From positions 1-20,702 of the forward strand of contig JAVBPT010000045.1 of the NCBI GenBank assembly GCA_031549455.1: a stretch of DNA of 20,702 bases, in the 5' to 3' direction. The notes under the pieces are model-generated. The model was not told where the DNA came from. It did no database searches and saw only the letters and a list, made by a program, of their open reading frames with translations. Both the position numbers and the translations under genes were made by a program. The stretch comes from JAVBPT01 sp031549455. Its GTDB lineage: Bacteria > Bacillota > Clostridia > Lachnospirales > JAKSVV01. This document shows positions 13,820-20,702 of this stretch, one piece after another; positions within the stretch are counted from its first letter, which is position 1, and every line of letters begins with the position of its first letter.

Positions 13820-14917
13820 TTGTTCCCCCTTAAGTATGAATGTATAAATTTATCGATTTCCCCATCCATGACCGCATTAACATTTCCCGTCTCCGTATCC
13901 GTTCTGTGGTCCTTTACCAAGTTGTACGGATGAAAGACGTAGGATCGAATCTGACTTCCCCAACCGATATCGGTTAACTCGCCCTGTATATCCTTGAGAT
14001 TTTTCCTTTGCTTTTCAATTTCTAGTTCATACAGCTTTGCTCGGATCACCTTCATACAAACCGCCTTATTCTGTAATTGCGAACGCTCATTCTGACACTG
14101 GGTTACGATTCCCGTTGGAATGTGCGTGATTCGAACCGCAGAGTCTGTCCGGTTGACATGTTGGCCCCCCGCTCCTCCTGCTCTATAAGTATCAATCTTT
14201 AAATCCTCTTCCTTGATTTCTATGGTAACATCATCCTCAATTTCCGGCATCACATCACATGATGCAAAGGAAGTATGCCTCCTTTTATTTGAATCAAACG
14301 GAGAAATCCGAACCAGCCGATGCACCCCTTTTTCAGCCTTTAAGTAGCCATAGGCATTGCATCCAATGACGTTAAAGGTCACCGATTTAATCCCCGCTTC
14401 TTCTCCCTCTAACTGATCCAATATCTCCACCTTATAACCATGATTTTCAGACCAGTGTAAATACATCCGAAGTAACATCTCCACCCAATCGCATGCCTCT
14501 GTCCCGCCTGCACCAGAGTGTAACGTAACAATGGCATTCGATTTATCATAAGTCTCTGATAACAATGTGCGGACCGTCATCTCATCTAGCCCAATCAAAA
14601 ATTGATTATACATCCCCCCCAGTTCATCCTGTAAGGAAGGATCTCCTTCCTGATCCAACAGTTCTATAACAAGCATCATATCATCGTACACCTTTTGTAA
14701 ACTCATGTAGCTTTCATATGTATTCTTATATTCATTCAAAGTGGCAATAAGTTTTTGTGCCTGATTGGTGTCATCCCAAAAGCTCGACTCCGTGGTTTGC
14801 GTATCCAACTCATCGATCTTGGTCTTAATATTCTCGATGTCAAAGACAACTCCTAAGATCCACAAGCTCTTTGTATTTCTTCTTTAATGATAGTTTGATT
14901 TCATCTAAGTCTAACAA
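13816..14917 (-). CDS. prfB: Peptide chain release factor 2 (programmed +1 frameshift)
   Basis: 366 aa when the frames are joined. RF2 recognises UGA and UAA stops and releases the peptide. A first frame starts at TTG 14917 (GGAGG nine bases upstream) and gives 25 codons (MLDLDEIKLSLKKKY...LRSCL), then TGA. Slipping by one base at CTTTGAC (14839-14845) continues into the 13816 frame as DIENIKTKIDEL. An internal AGGAG lies at the usual distance before CTT. Joined numbering places SPF (stop-codon recognition) at 205-207 and GGQ (peptide release) at 250-252, the same as in E. coli. An in-frame ATG at 14865 inside the second frame is not the start. It overlaps the PHP gene by seven bases and tex by four. 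Confidence 0.96.
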
Positions 14918-15756
14918 AATAAGTCACCTCCAAATATTTTCTTAAGCCCTTTTCGAATGTCCTTTTGTTTGATACTAATCTTATATTTCCCGATTTCACT
15001 AAAATCCAACCCTTCCCCATGAAAGTTTGATCCAATGGTGATGATCATCTTATTTTTAATACAATAATGTGCATAATAAGCACAAAGTTCGTCCGTGCAA
15101 TATGGAGAATAACACTCTATTCCATCGATCCTCAGCTCTTTTAACTCATCCAGTCTTGGAATGGAAAGTTGTCCTTCCTTGCAATAAGAAGATGGATGCG
15201 CCAAAATGACCTTGCCGCTTATTTTCTCTAATCTCTCCATCACTTCTTTTATATCTGGATAAGGTCTTACCCCTTCTTTCTTTTGCCAGTAGGTGTTTGA
15301 ATATTCGTTTGCCTTTTCAAGAATGTTTTTATGAAGTAGGTAAGATACGAGCTTACCGCCCCCTCCGTTTGCCGCACAGTACGCTTCATATTCTTCTAAT
15401 GAAATGTTTTTATAATGATACTTCAGCTTCTTTAACATCAGAAGATCCTGGCGTTCTGAAATTGTTTTGATTTCGCCAAGTAATTCGAGCAAGTCTTCAT
15501 TATAAATCTCATAGGTATAAAACAACAAATGATGCTCCCTTTTATTATGCAAAACCGATATTTCAACTCCTGGTATAAAAAAAGGTGGAGCCTTCTCATC
15601 TTTTAGATACTCATACATCTTTGCACTTCCCGCAATCGTATTATGATCACAGATCGAAAAATAGGATACTTCCTTTGCCTTTACCTTACTGAGAATTGTA
15701 AATATATCGCATTCTCCGTCCGAATCCTGCGTATGAATATGTAAATCTGCGTACAT
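14911..15756 (-). CDS. PHP-domain phosphoesterase (YciV/RNase AM-like)
   Basis: 281 aa from ATG 15756, which has AAAGGAA seven or so bases upstream; the open frame runs 39 codons further, but that region contains the promoter. PHP proteins are metal-dependent phosphoesterases; the YciV/RNase AM branch of similar length acts on nucleotide phosphates and 5' RNA ends. Motifs are DLHIHTQDSDG (4-14), CDHNTIAG, PGVEIS, LAHPSSY, IECYSPYC and TIGSNFHGEG. The last normally reads GSDxHG; here Asn-244 replaces the metal-binding Asp, while His-246 is kept. Activity may therefore be altered. The stop overlaps the TTG start of prfB. The gene starts the operon that includes prfB and tex, and has its own promoter at 15779-15807. 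Confidence 0.85.
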   Translation of the reverse strand: MYADLHIHTQDSDGECDIFTILSKVKAKEVSYFSICDHNTIAGSAKMYEYLKDEKAPPFFIPGVEISVLHNKREHHLLFYTYEIYNEDLLELLGEIKTISERQDLLMLKKLKYHYKNISLEEYEAYCAANGGGGKLVSYLLHKNILEKANEYSNTYWQKKEGVRPYPDIKEVMERLEKISGKVILAHPSSYCKEGQLSIPRLDELKELRIDGIECYSPYCTDELCAYYAHYCIKNKMIITIGSNFHGEGLDFSEIGKYKISIKQKDIRKGLKKIFGGDLFC

Positions 15757-15778
15757 ATCTTTTCCTTTACTATTTGCT

Positions 15779-15807
15779 ATTATATAAAAAAAATATTCAA
15801 AAGACAA
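15779..15807 (-). promoter_or_regulatory. SigA-type promoter of the PHP-prfB-tex operon
   Basis: On the minus strand TTGTCT (15802-15807), a 17-base A/T-rich spacer and a perfect TATAAT (15779-15784) lie about 25 bases before the PHP start. The -35 abuts the T-run of the terminator upstream. Confidence 0.72.
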
Positions 15808-15831
15808 GAAAAAAGAGACTAAATCTCTTTT
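15805..15831 (-). terminator. Terminator of the LCP-NAGPA cluster
   Basis: Eight-bp stem AAAAGAGA/TCTCTTTT (15811-15818 with 15824-15831), five-base loop, then TTTTTTCTTG on the minus strand. It overlaps the stop codon of the 147-aa exported protein gene. Confidence 0.75.
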
Positions 15832-16273
15832 ATTGTATCGTATATCCACCTCGTACCATGACGTATACCCCATCAGATGTAATACTAATTCCCCTTCCGT
15901 CTTTTCTTGGAATAATGATCAAATGGTTATTTACAATTTGTGCATTCCCTTTTATGTCAACCCCATCTGTTACATCCTGCAAACCATTTTCAATGCCGTT
16001 GGTTGTCACTGAAATGGCTTTGGCTGTCCCAGAACGCACAATCACCTCTGTCCCTGCATCACCAATGAGCTTTTTCCCATTGGGCACCGTAATCACCTCA
16101 AATCCAGCATTTATTGATATACCGCTCGATCTTAACTCTTCTATTTTCATGTCCACATAGCTTTTGGTTACCACCGGGTCTTGTTGGCTTCCTGGTTCTG
16201 CTCCTAGTACAGCAAACACCGTACCCACAACGCACAACATCACTCCAATGGAGATCACAACTTTACTTCTCAT
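15830..16273 (-). CDS. Exported conserved hypothetical protein, 147 aa
   Basis: I start it at ATG 16273, which has AGAGGTGAG about eight bases upstream; a GTG three codons earlier is too close to that site. Residues 1-25 (RSKVVISIGVMLCVVGTVFAVLGA) form a signal peptide or N-terminal anchor. After a short linker (DPVVTKSYVDMKIEELRSSG) comes a beta-rich region with two related blocks: FEVITVPNGKKLIGDAGTEV and then VRSGTAKAI, and later NHLIIIPRKDGRGI with VYVMVRGGYTI. The blocks recur in uncharacterised clostridial surface proteins that I have seen but cannot name. It is thirteen bases downstream of the NAGPA gene and closes the envelope cluster, so a role at the cell surface is likely. Confidence 0.7.
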   Translation of the reverse strand: MRSKVVISIGVMLCVVGTVFAVLGAEPGSQQDPVVTKSYVDMKIEELRSSGISINAGFEVITVPNGKKLIGDAGTEVIVRSGTAKAISVTTNGIENGLQDVTDGVDIKGNAQIVNNHLIIIPRKDGRGISITSDGVYVMVRGGYTIQ

Positions 16274-16285
16274 AGCCCTCACCTC

Positions 16286-19057
16286 TTACTTAATTAACTT
16301 ATTAATATCTATGATGTTATAGTTTACATTTAGACTACCATTTTGTTGAAAACGAAAAATCAGTGCTTTATCATTTTCTAAGTTTTGAGCATCTTGCACC
16401 AATGTAATGTATCTTATTCCATTCTGTGCTTTTTCGGACGAAGTTCCTTGAGCCATAAAACAGACTACATAGATATTGGCTCTTGTTTCATTATAATAAT
16501 TAGATAAGATAAAATCAAGCATATTTTTATCGTTTTTTTGCACATCCAGATTTGAGTTTAACATCACAATCACATTTTTGGCATTATTCGTTTCAAGAAC
16601 GCTCTCCAATTTTGTATACTGTGTCGCATCTAAGCTTGCCACACTTCCATTTAAAGTACCCAAACGAATGATTTTTAAATTTGAATTGTCATAAGTAATA
16701 AAACCTCCTGCCATCTCAATACCAGTGATATGCGCAGTGTCCCTATTGTGTACCAAAATATAATCTTTTATCGTTTTTAACTTTCTTCCCACTCTATAAT
16801 CCATATATTTACTCAGTAGTGTTTCGCTTATGGCATGATTATAGAAAATGAGGTCCCCCTCTACTATGTCTGCAATAGTCTTATCCTTTGCATAGCCATC
16901 CACTGTTTTGGCACTCGGTAAGTTCACAGCTTCCTTCCCTTGAGCGGATAAAACAGTTAAGCTATAGAGGTAAATACTGGATATCATCTCAGAGAGTGGA
17001 TTCTCCGTCACAACATAGATTCTTTCAAGTGACACCGGCTCTTTTAACCCTTTTGGTATCTCCGCAGTCAGGGTTTTCTTTTCTAGAAAATCGATACTGC
17101 TTGTAAAAGAAACATTATAAGATTTTTTATCCCCATCCACAATCTTTGCCTTTAATGCATTTCCACCGCTATCCCCCTCTACTTCAACCTCCAGTTTTAC
17201 CGATTGACTCGGCAGGATGATTGGAGATTGAAAGGTTAGGTATACTGCCTCCGCTGCATCTCCAGGGATGAAATGGTATTGTAATTCCAATTTATTGCTC
17301 AAAGTCTTAAAAGTGCCCTTTATATGCTCGGGATAGGATTTGATCTCTTTATTACTTGCATTTCTAAAATTTTCCAATATCTGCTCATTATAACCCACTG
17401 TAAGAAGCAAAGAAACTGAGACATTTTGATAGGATGCCTCTATATAGCCCACTCCTTTTTTGAGTGGTGTAACCACACCCTCTGTAACAGTGGCAAGACT
17501 ACTTGGAACCACCGTATACGTAATTGCATGATAATCTAATACCGGTGTTAATCCTTCCTCGATAATCGCCTGACAATTTAGAGTTTCCTTCTCATTTAGA
17601 TTTAATGTAACATCTGAATTTGCCATTTTGAGTTGAACCGGATTGTTGTAAACGTCAATGGTTACATTATCACGAAATCCGTTATAGGTGGTCTGTATTT
17701 CTATTCTACCTTCATTATTAAACACAAGCCTGTTGCCACGTCTTACCACATCCAAAGTCTTCGATACAATTTCAACTTTATCCTGAGGCACCTCTATTTC
17801 ATTATAGTTTTTATCATAACCATAAACCTTAAAGCCAAGGCCACTGCCCTTCATCACTTTTTCAGACTCAAACTTGATCTTGATCCCAGTAAGGCTCCCT
17901 TTTGGGGCAACGCTTTTTACAGCCAATCCATTCACAACTCCCCTTAGACTGGTGAGCTGATTGGAATTGAAAAGTGTGTCGGTGTAAAACTTTTTTGCAA
18001 ACATGGTAGTGGATCCTCCGCCATCTAGGTGCATCGCATTATCTATTCCATACTCTAACATAATCTCCCCAAGCTCATTGTGTGTAGCGCCCACGCTCAC
18101 ATCCTCACGTCCATTGATTACAAACATATACAAAGATCTTTTGTTCCGATCATACCCGATAGCGGTTCTTGGATTCCTCCCGGTTACAATGTATCCCTCT
18201 TGCACAATTTGCCCATTTGATATAATTTTGCCCGCACCACTTAAAGCCATTTCAATATCATTCTCAATATTTAAACTGAGGTCTAGGGATAGGCGCTCTC
18301 CCACTCTAAAATTTCTCCATTTTTCTTCATACTTCACTGGAATGCAAAGTACGTAACTGTTTGCTGGTATTTCAAACGTTTCAAACTGTTCTGAGATTTT
18401 CATAATGGTATTATTGGTCACTAAGATTTTATACATCGAGGCATTTAGCTTGTCCATTTTTTCAGTAGTAGTAAAAATAGGATTCGATAGATAAACCATC
18501 TCGTCCTTATTACCAAGCTTATTATAATAAAAAATATCCAGCGTCTCAACCCCGTTTGTTGCAGTTACCTCTGGTGTTATGAATTCCATAAAAGGAATAC
18601 TATTTTGATTTAAGAAGAATGTCAGCATGGAATTACTATAGTAATTATATTGATCCCCTGCTGAAAGTTTTTCGATGTTTCCATTGTTGGCCACAATTCC
18701 AATTTCAAACGATGGCGTTAACGTCATTTCAAAGAAATCGCCGTTTATACCCGAAATAATGTTTCCCTCTTTTTCAAAAAGACTTTTTAAATTTAGCTTT
18801 GCGCCCTGATTCTCTTTATCATATACGTTGGCAAGCTTAATGTTTCGATCTGCTAGATCTATCTTTAAAATGTGTATATCAAGCAGACCTGTATTGGTTA
18901 GTCTCTTATTATAAATATATTCTACGCCACTGAAAATTTTTTCAGTCTTCTCACTTTTATAATATGTTTTTAGTGTTGATGCCTCTGCATTAACAGTCAG
19001 TGTGGTGAGCACAAGCAAAAGTGAAATCAAAACAATTTTTTTTAATATTCTTCCCAT
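16286..19057 (-). CDS. Secreted phosphodiester glycosidase (NAGPA family), multidomain
   Basis: 923 aa. NAGPA-fold proteins split sugar-phosphodiester bonds; bacterial members are linked to surface or exopolysaccharide metabolism. Residues 1-24 are a signal peptide ending VNA. About 95-382 form the NAGPA domain, with SGINGDFFEM (102-111), TGRNPRTAIGYDR (292-304), the strand YMFVINGRED and AMHLDGGGSTTM (341-352). About 390-560 hold Ig-like modules, including a BIG2-like repeat (VTLNLNEKETLNC to GYIEASYQNVSVSLLLTV). About 565-710 are a beta-sandwich resembling carbohydrate-binding domains. The last 200 residues resemble a calcineurin-type phosphoesterase region that has lost its metal ligands. 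There is no wall-sorting motif at the end (DINKLIK). The ATG overlaps the end of the LCP gene, with GAGGAT upstream. Confidence 0.88.
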   Translation of the reverse strand: MGRILKKIVLISLLLVLTTLTVNAEASTLKTYYKSEKTEKIFSGVEYIYNKRLTNTGLLDIHILKIDLADRNIKLANVYDKENQGAKLNLKSLFEKEGNIISGINGDFFEMTLTPSFEIGIVANNGNIEKLSAGDQYNYYSNSMLTFFLNQNSIPFMEFITPEVTATNGVETLDIFYYNKLGNKDEMVYLSNPIFTTTEKMDKLNASMYKILVTNNTIMKISEQFETFEIPANSYVLCIPVKYEEKWRNFRVGERLSLDLSLNIENDIEMALSGAGKIISNGQIVQEGYIVTGRNPRTAIGYDRNKRSLYMFVINGREDVSVGATHNELGEIMLEYGIDNAMHLDGGGSTTMFAKKFYTDTLFNSNQLTSLRGVVNGLAVKSVAPKGSLTGIKIKFESEKVMKGSGLGFKVYGYDKNYNEIEVPQDKVEIVSKTLDVVRRGNRLVFNNEGRIEIQTTYNGFRDNVTIDVYNNPVQLKMANSDVTLNLNEKETLNCQAIIEEGLTPVLDYHAITYTVVPSSLATVTEGVVTPLKKGVGYIEASYQNVSVSLLLTVGYNEQILENFRNASNKEIKSYPEHIKGTFKTLSNKLELQYHFIPGDAAEAVYLTFQSPIILPSQSVKLEVEVEGDSGGNALKAKIVDGDKKSYNVSFTSSIDFLEKKTLTAEIPKGLKEPVSLERIYVVTENPLSEMISSIYLYSLTVLSAQGKEAVNLPSAKTVDGYAKDKTIADIVEGDLIFYNHAISETLLSKYMDYRVGRKLKTIKDYILVHNRDTAHITGIEMAGGFITYDNSNLKIIRLGTLNGSVASLDATQYTKLESVLETNNAKNVIVMLNSNLDVQKNDKNMLDFILSNYYNETRANIYVVCFMAQGTSSEKAQNGIRYITLVQDAQNLENDKALIFRFQQNGSLNVNYNIIDINKLIK

Positions 19058-20199
19058 TTAATTGTATCCTCACTTTCATCCTTTTTGATAGTGCTCTCTT
19101 CTTTTTTTGTATCGATAGCCGCACTTCCCTTCTTATCCTCTACACTAAAAATGGATCCGACTAATTCTTTCACCATCTTCATATCCAACCTTACAAATGA
19201 AACGCTCTCTCCGCCTCTCATCTCTGAAAAAGTGGTTCCCGTCACCACATGAGATTCTACATTTGCAGGATCTACCTTTTTTACTACCTTAATGGCTTCT
19301 GGTATATCTGCAAGACTAAAATCAGTTTGCACATATTGGTAAAGTGTTAAAATTACACTCGGCAGCTTATCGATGGTCAAACCACCAATCACCTGTTTGT
19401 ATGCCTCTTTTAAGAAGGCTTGTTGCACCTGCATTCTCTGAAAATCTCCTTGAGGGTAGCTCCTAAACCGAACCAGCTGCTCTGCTTGTTTGCCGTTTAA
19501 AAGCTGAGACCCTTTTTTAAGGTTAATAAAGATGCCATTGGGGTCATAATAATACATGTTCTGTGGTACATCAAACTCAATTCCTCCAACAGCATCCACA
19601 ATTTTTCGAAAAGCGGAAAGATTTACTTTTACATAGTAATCTATCTTAATCCCTAGCATTCCTTCTATATATTCTTTTAAAACATCCACTGGTTTGCTTC
19701 TTAGCGCATAGGCATGGAGCTCATTCAGCTTAATAGTTCCATCACTTGGGATATAAGAACCATCCTTTCTAAGTTGTTTTACAACCTCGCTACCCACTAT
19801 GATTTGTGTATCCCTTGGTAGCGTAATCAGGTCAATTTTGCTGGTTTTTTTATTAATCGTGGCAATGAACATCACATCTGTTCTGGTTTCATCCGCATCC
19901 ACACCAAGCACAAGTGCTGTGATTCTTGGTTTTGCATTTTTAATATCCAGAATATCCACCACTTGGTTCCCTGAATTGTTAATAATTTTCTGTAAGAAGT
20001 TTCGATCCTCTTCCGCTGTCATCATGGAATTTATGTATAAAGCAACCAAACCCAAAAAGCAGACAATAAATAAAGTAATAATAGAAAGAACTATTAATAC
20101 AAATTTTTGGATTTTTTTGGATTTTGATTTTGTCCTTTTGGACACAAGTTCTTCATACTCTTTGTCTATATAAAGTTTGTTGTAATTTTCATTTTTCAT
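19042..20199 (-). CDS. LytR-CpsA-Psr (LCP) family protein
   Basis: 385 aa. LCP proteins move teichoic acids or other glycopolymers from undecaprenyl pyrophosphate onto peptidoglycan, outside the membrane. A short cytosolic part rich in Lys/Ser (1-31) is followed by one membrane helix (32-55) and the LCP domain (about 90-280). Conserved residues seen are Asp/Arg in VLGVDADETRTDVM (97-110), LPRDTQI (127-133), KLNELHAY (157-164) and the arginines of VRFRSYPQGDFQRMQ (243-257). A charged linker ends the protein (KKEESTIKKDESE then WEEY). The ATG has CGGGAG about six bases upstream. It lies 57 bases after a second LCP gene and overlaps the NAGPA gene by 16 bases. Confidence 0.92.
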   Translation of the reverse strand: MKNENYNKLYIDKEYEELVSKRTKSKSKKIQKFVLIVLSIITLFIVCFLGLVALYINSMMTAEEDRNFLQKIINNSGNQVVDILDIKNAKPRITALVLGVDADETRTDVMFIATINKKTSKIDLITLPRDTQIIVGSEVVKQLRKDGSYIPSDGTIKLNELHAYALRSKPVDVLKEYIEGMLGIKIDYYVKVNLSAFRKIVDAVGGIEFDVPQNMYYYDPNGIFINLKKGSQLLNGKQAEQLVRFRSYPQGDFQRMQVQQAFLKEAYKQVIGGLTIDKLPSVILTLYQYVQTDFSLADIPEAIKVVKKVDPANVESHVVTGTTFSEMRGGESVSFVRLDMKMVKELVGSIFSVEDKKGSAAIDTKKEESTIKKDESEDTIKWEEY

Positions 20200-20256
20200 T
20201 TTAAACTCCCGCTTTACGTCTATCTTATTTTTAACAGATGCCGTTTGAAATATCCA

Positions 20257-20702
20257 TCAATATTCTATCCATTTTAAGGCTTCCTCACGTTCATTAATCA
20301 CTTTATTTTCCAAAGTTTTTTTGTTGGTTGGATTGAAGATATCATTCAGTAAAACCTTCAGCTCATCATCATGAAGCCTCACATACCAAACCTCATTTTC
20401 TTTAAATCCTTCTGCAGGAATCACATGCGACTTTAGGTTTTGCATATCCACTTGCTTTACTAGTTTAACTGCTTCTGGCAAATCGCTGATACTAAAGTCA
20501 GTCTGTACATACTGATATAAAGTCAGCAACACGCTCGGCAATTTATCAATTGATATGTTGTAAATCACTTGCTTAAACGCCTCTTTCAAGAAATCTTGCT
20601 GAACTTGCATTCTTTTAAAGTCTGCTCCGTCATATCCGCGATAACGCACCAATTGTTCCGCCTTTTTTCCATCTAATAGCTGCATCCCTTGGCTTAGATC
20701 AA
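20257..20702 (-). CDS. LCP family protein, paralogue (5' end outside window)
   Basis: Only the C-terminal ~148 residues are inside the window; the frame is open through the edge at 20702. The ATG at 20685 is internal (within the block for GMQLLDGKKAEQLVRYR) and is not the start. This block, RMQVQQDFLKEAFKQVI and LTLYQYVQTDFS match the neighbouring LCP protein almost word for word, and both proteins end in KW(I/E)EY. So it is a tandem duplicate. Its stop lies 57 bases before the next gene and I see no promoter in the gap, so both are probably on one transcript whose promoter is outside the window. Confidence 0.9.
   Translation of the reverse strand, partial: DLSQGMQLLDGKKAEQLVRYRGYDGADFKRMQVQQDFLKEAFKQVIYNISIDKLPSVLLTLYQYVQTDFSISDLPEAVKLVKQVDMQNLKSHVIPAEGFKENEVWYVRLHDDELKVLLNDIFNPTNKKTLENKVINEREEALKWIEY

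Noticed and set aside
13816..14865. prfB as a plain 349-aa gene starting at ATG 14865.
   Set aside because: The first eight residues (MWILGVVF) are the out-of-frame reading of the true first part; the frameshift signal and upstream frame explain the gene better.
15757..15873. N-terminal extension of the PHP protein.
   Set aside because: It includes the promoter and part of the terminator upstream, and the PHP fold begins at MYADLHIH.

Overview
The window comes from a low-GC Firmicute of the class Clostridia, most likely the order Lachnospirales. The evidence is A/T-rich intergenic DNA, strong AAGGAGG-type ribosome binding sites, and an S12 protein with a Gram-positive-length insert and a C-terminus ending GAKRPKEAKK. 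Almost every gene lies on the minus strand, so transcription mostly runs from high to low coordinates. No insertion sequence, prophage, CRISPR array or rRNA gene is visible, and most genes are housekeeping.

Layout from right to left in transcription order. (1) 20702-15830 is a cell-envelope cluster: two tandem LytR-CpsA-Psr (LCP) paralogues (the first cut by the window edge), a large secreted NAGPA-type phosphodiester glycosidase, and a small exported protein of unknown function. It closes with a hairpin terminator. (2) 15804-8975 is a long run starting from a clear promoter: PHP phosphoesterase, prfB (RF2, with the classical +1 frameshift), tex, tsaE, a YhcC-like radical SAM protein, a coiled-coil membrane protein and tRNA-Ser(CGA). 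Most of these genes overlap or nearly touch. (3) 8836-8196 holds a lone SAM methyltransferase with its own terminator. (4) 8204-6617 holds an operon behind an extended -10 promoter and an unexplained GC-rich leader: a 91-aa conserved hypothetical, MntP (Mn efflux) and an HPP membrane protein. (5) 6331-6579 is the first of two plus-strand genes, a small Sm-like protein. (6) 6231-1406 is the str operon, L7Ae-like protein, rpsL, rpsG, fusA and tuf, with its own strong promoter, a second promoter in front of tuf and a symmetric terminator. (7) 1249-1425 is a plus-strand gene for a 58-aa acidic protein. Divergent from it, a promoter drives a two-TM protein with a degenerate class III nucleotidyl-cyclase domain, overlapped by a DUF4177 gene that runs off the left edge.

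The best points for follow-up are the catalytically degenerate cyclase-like membrane protein, the unexplained GC-rich leader at 8022-8170, the Asp-to-Asn change in the PHP metal site, the apparent phosphoesterase-like tail of the NAGPA protein, and the layered control at prfB (TTG start overlapping the previous stop, plus the +1 frameshift). I did not find a clearly new defence or mobile system; the window is mainly core genome with some poorly characterised envelope and regulatory genes.
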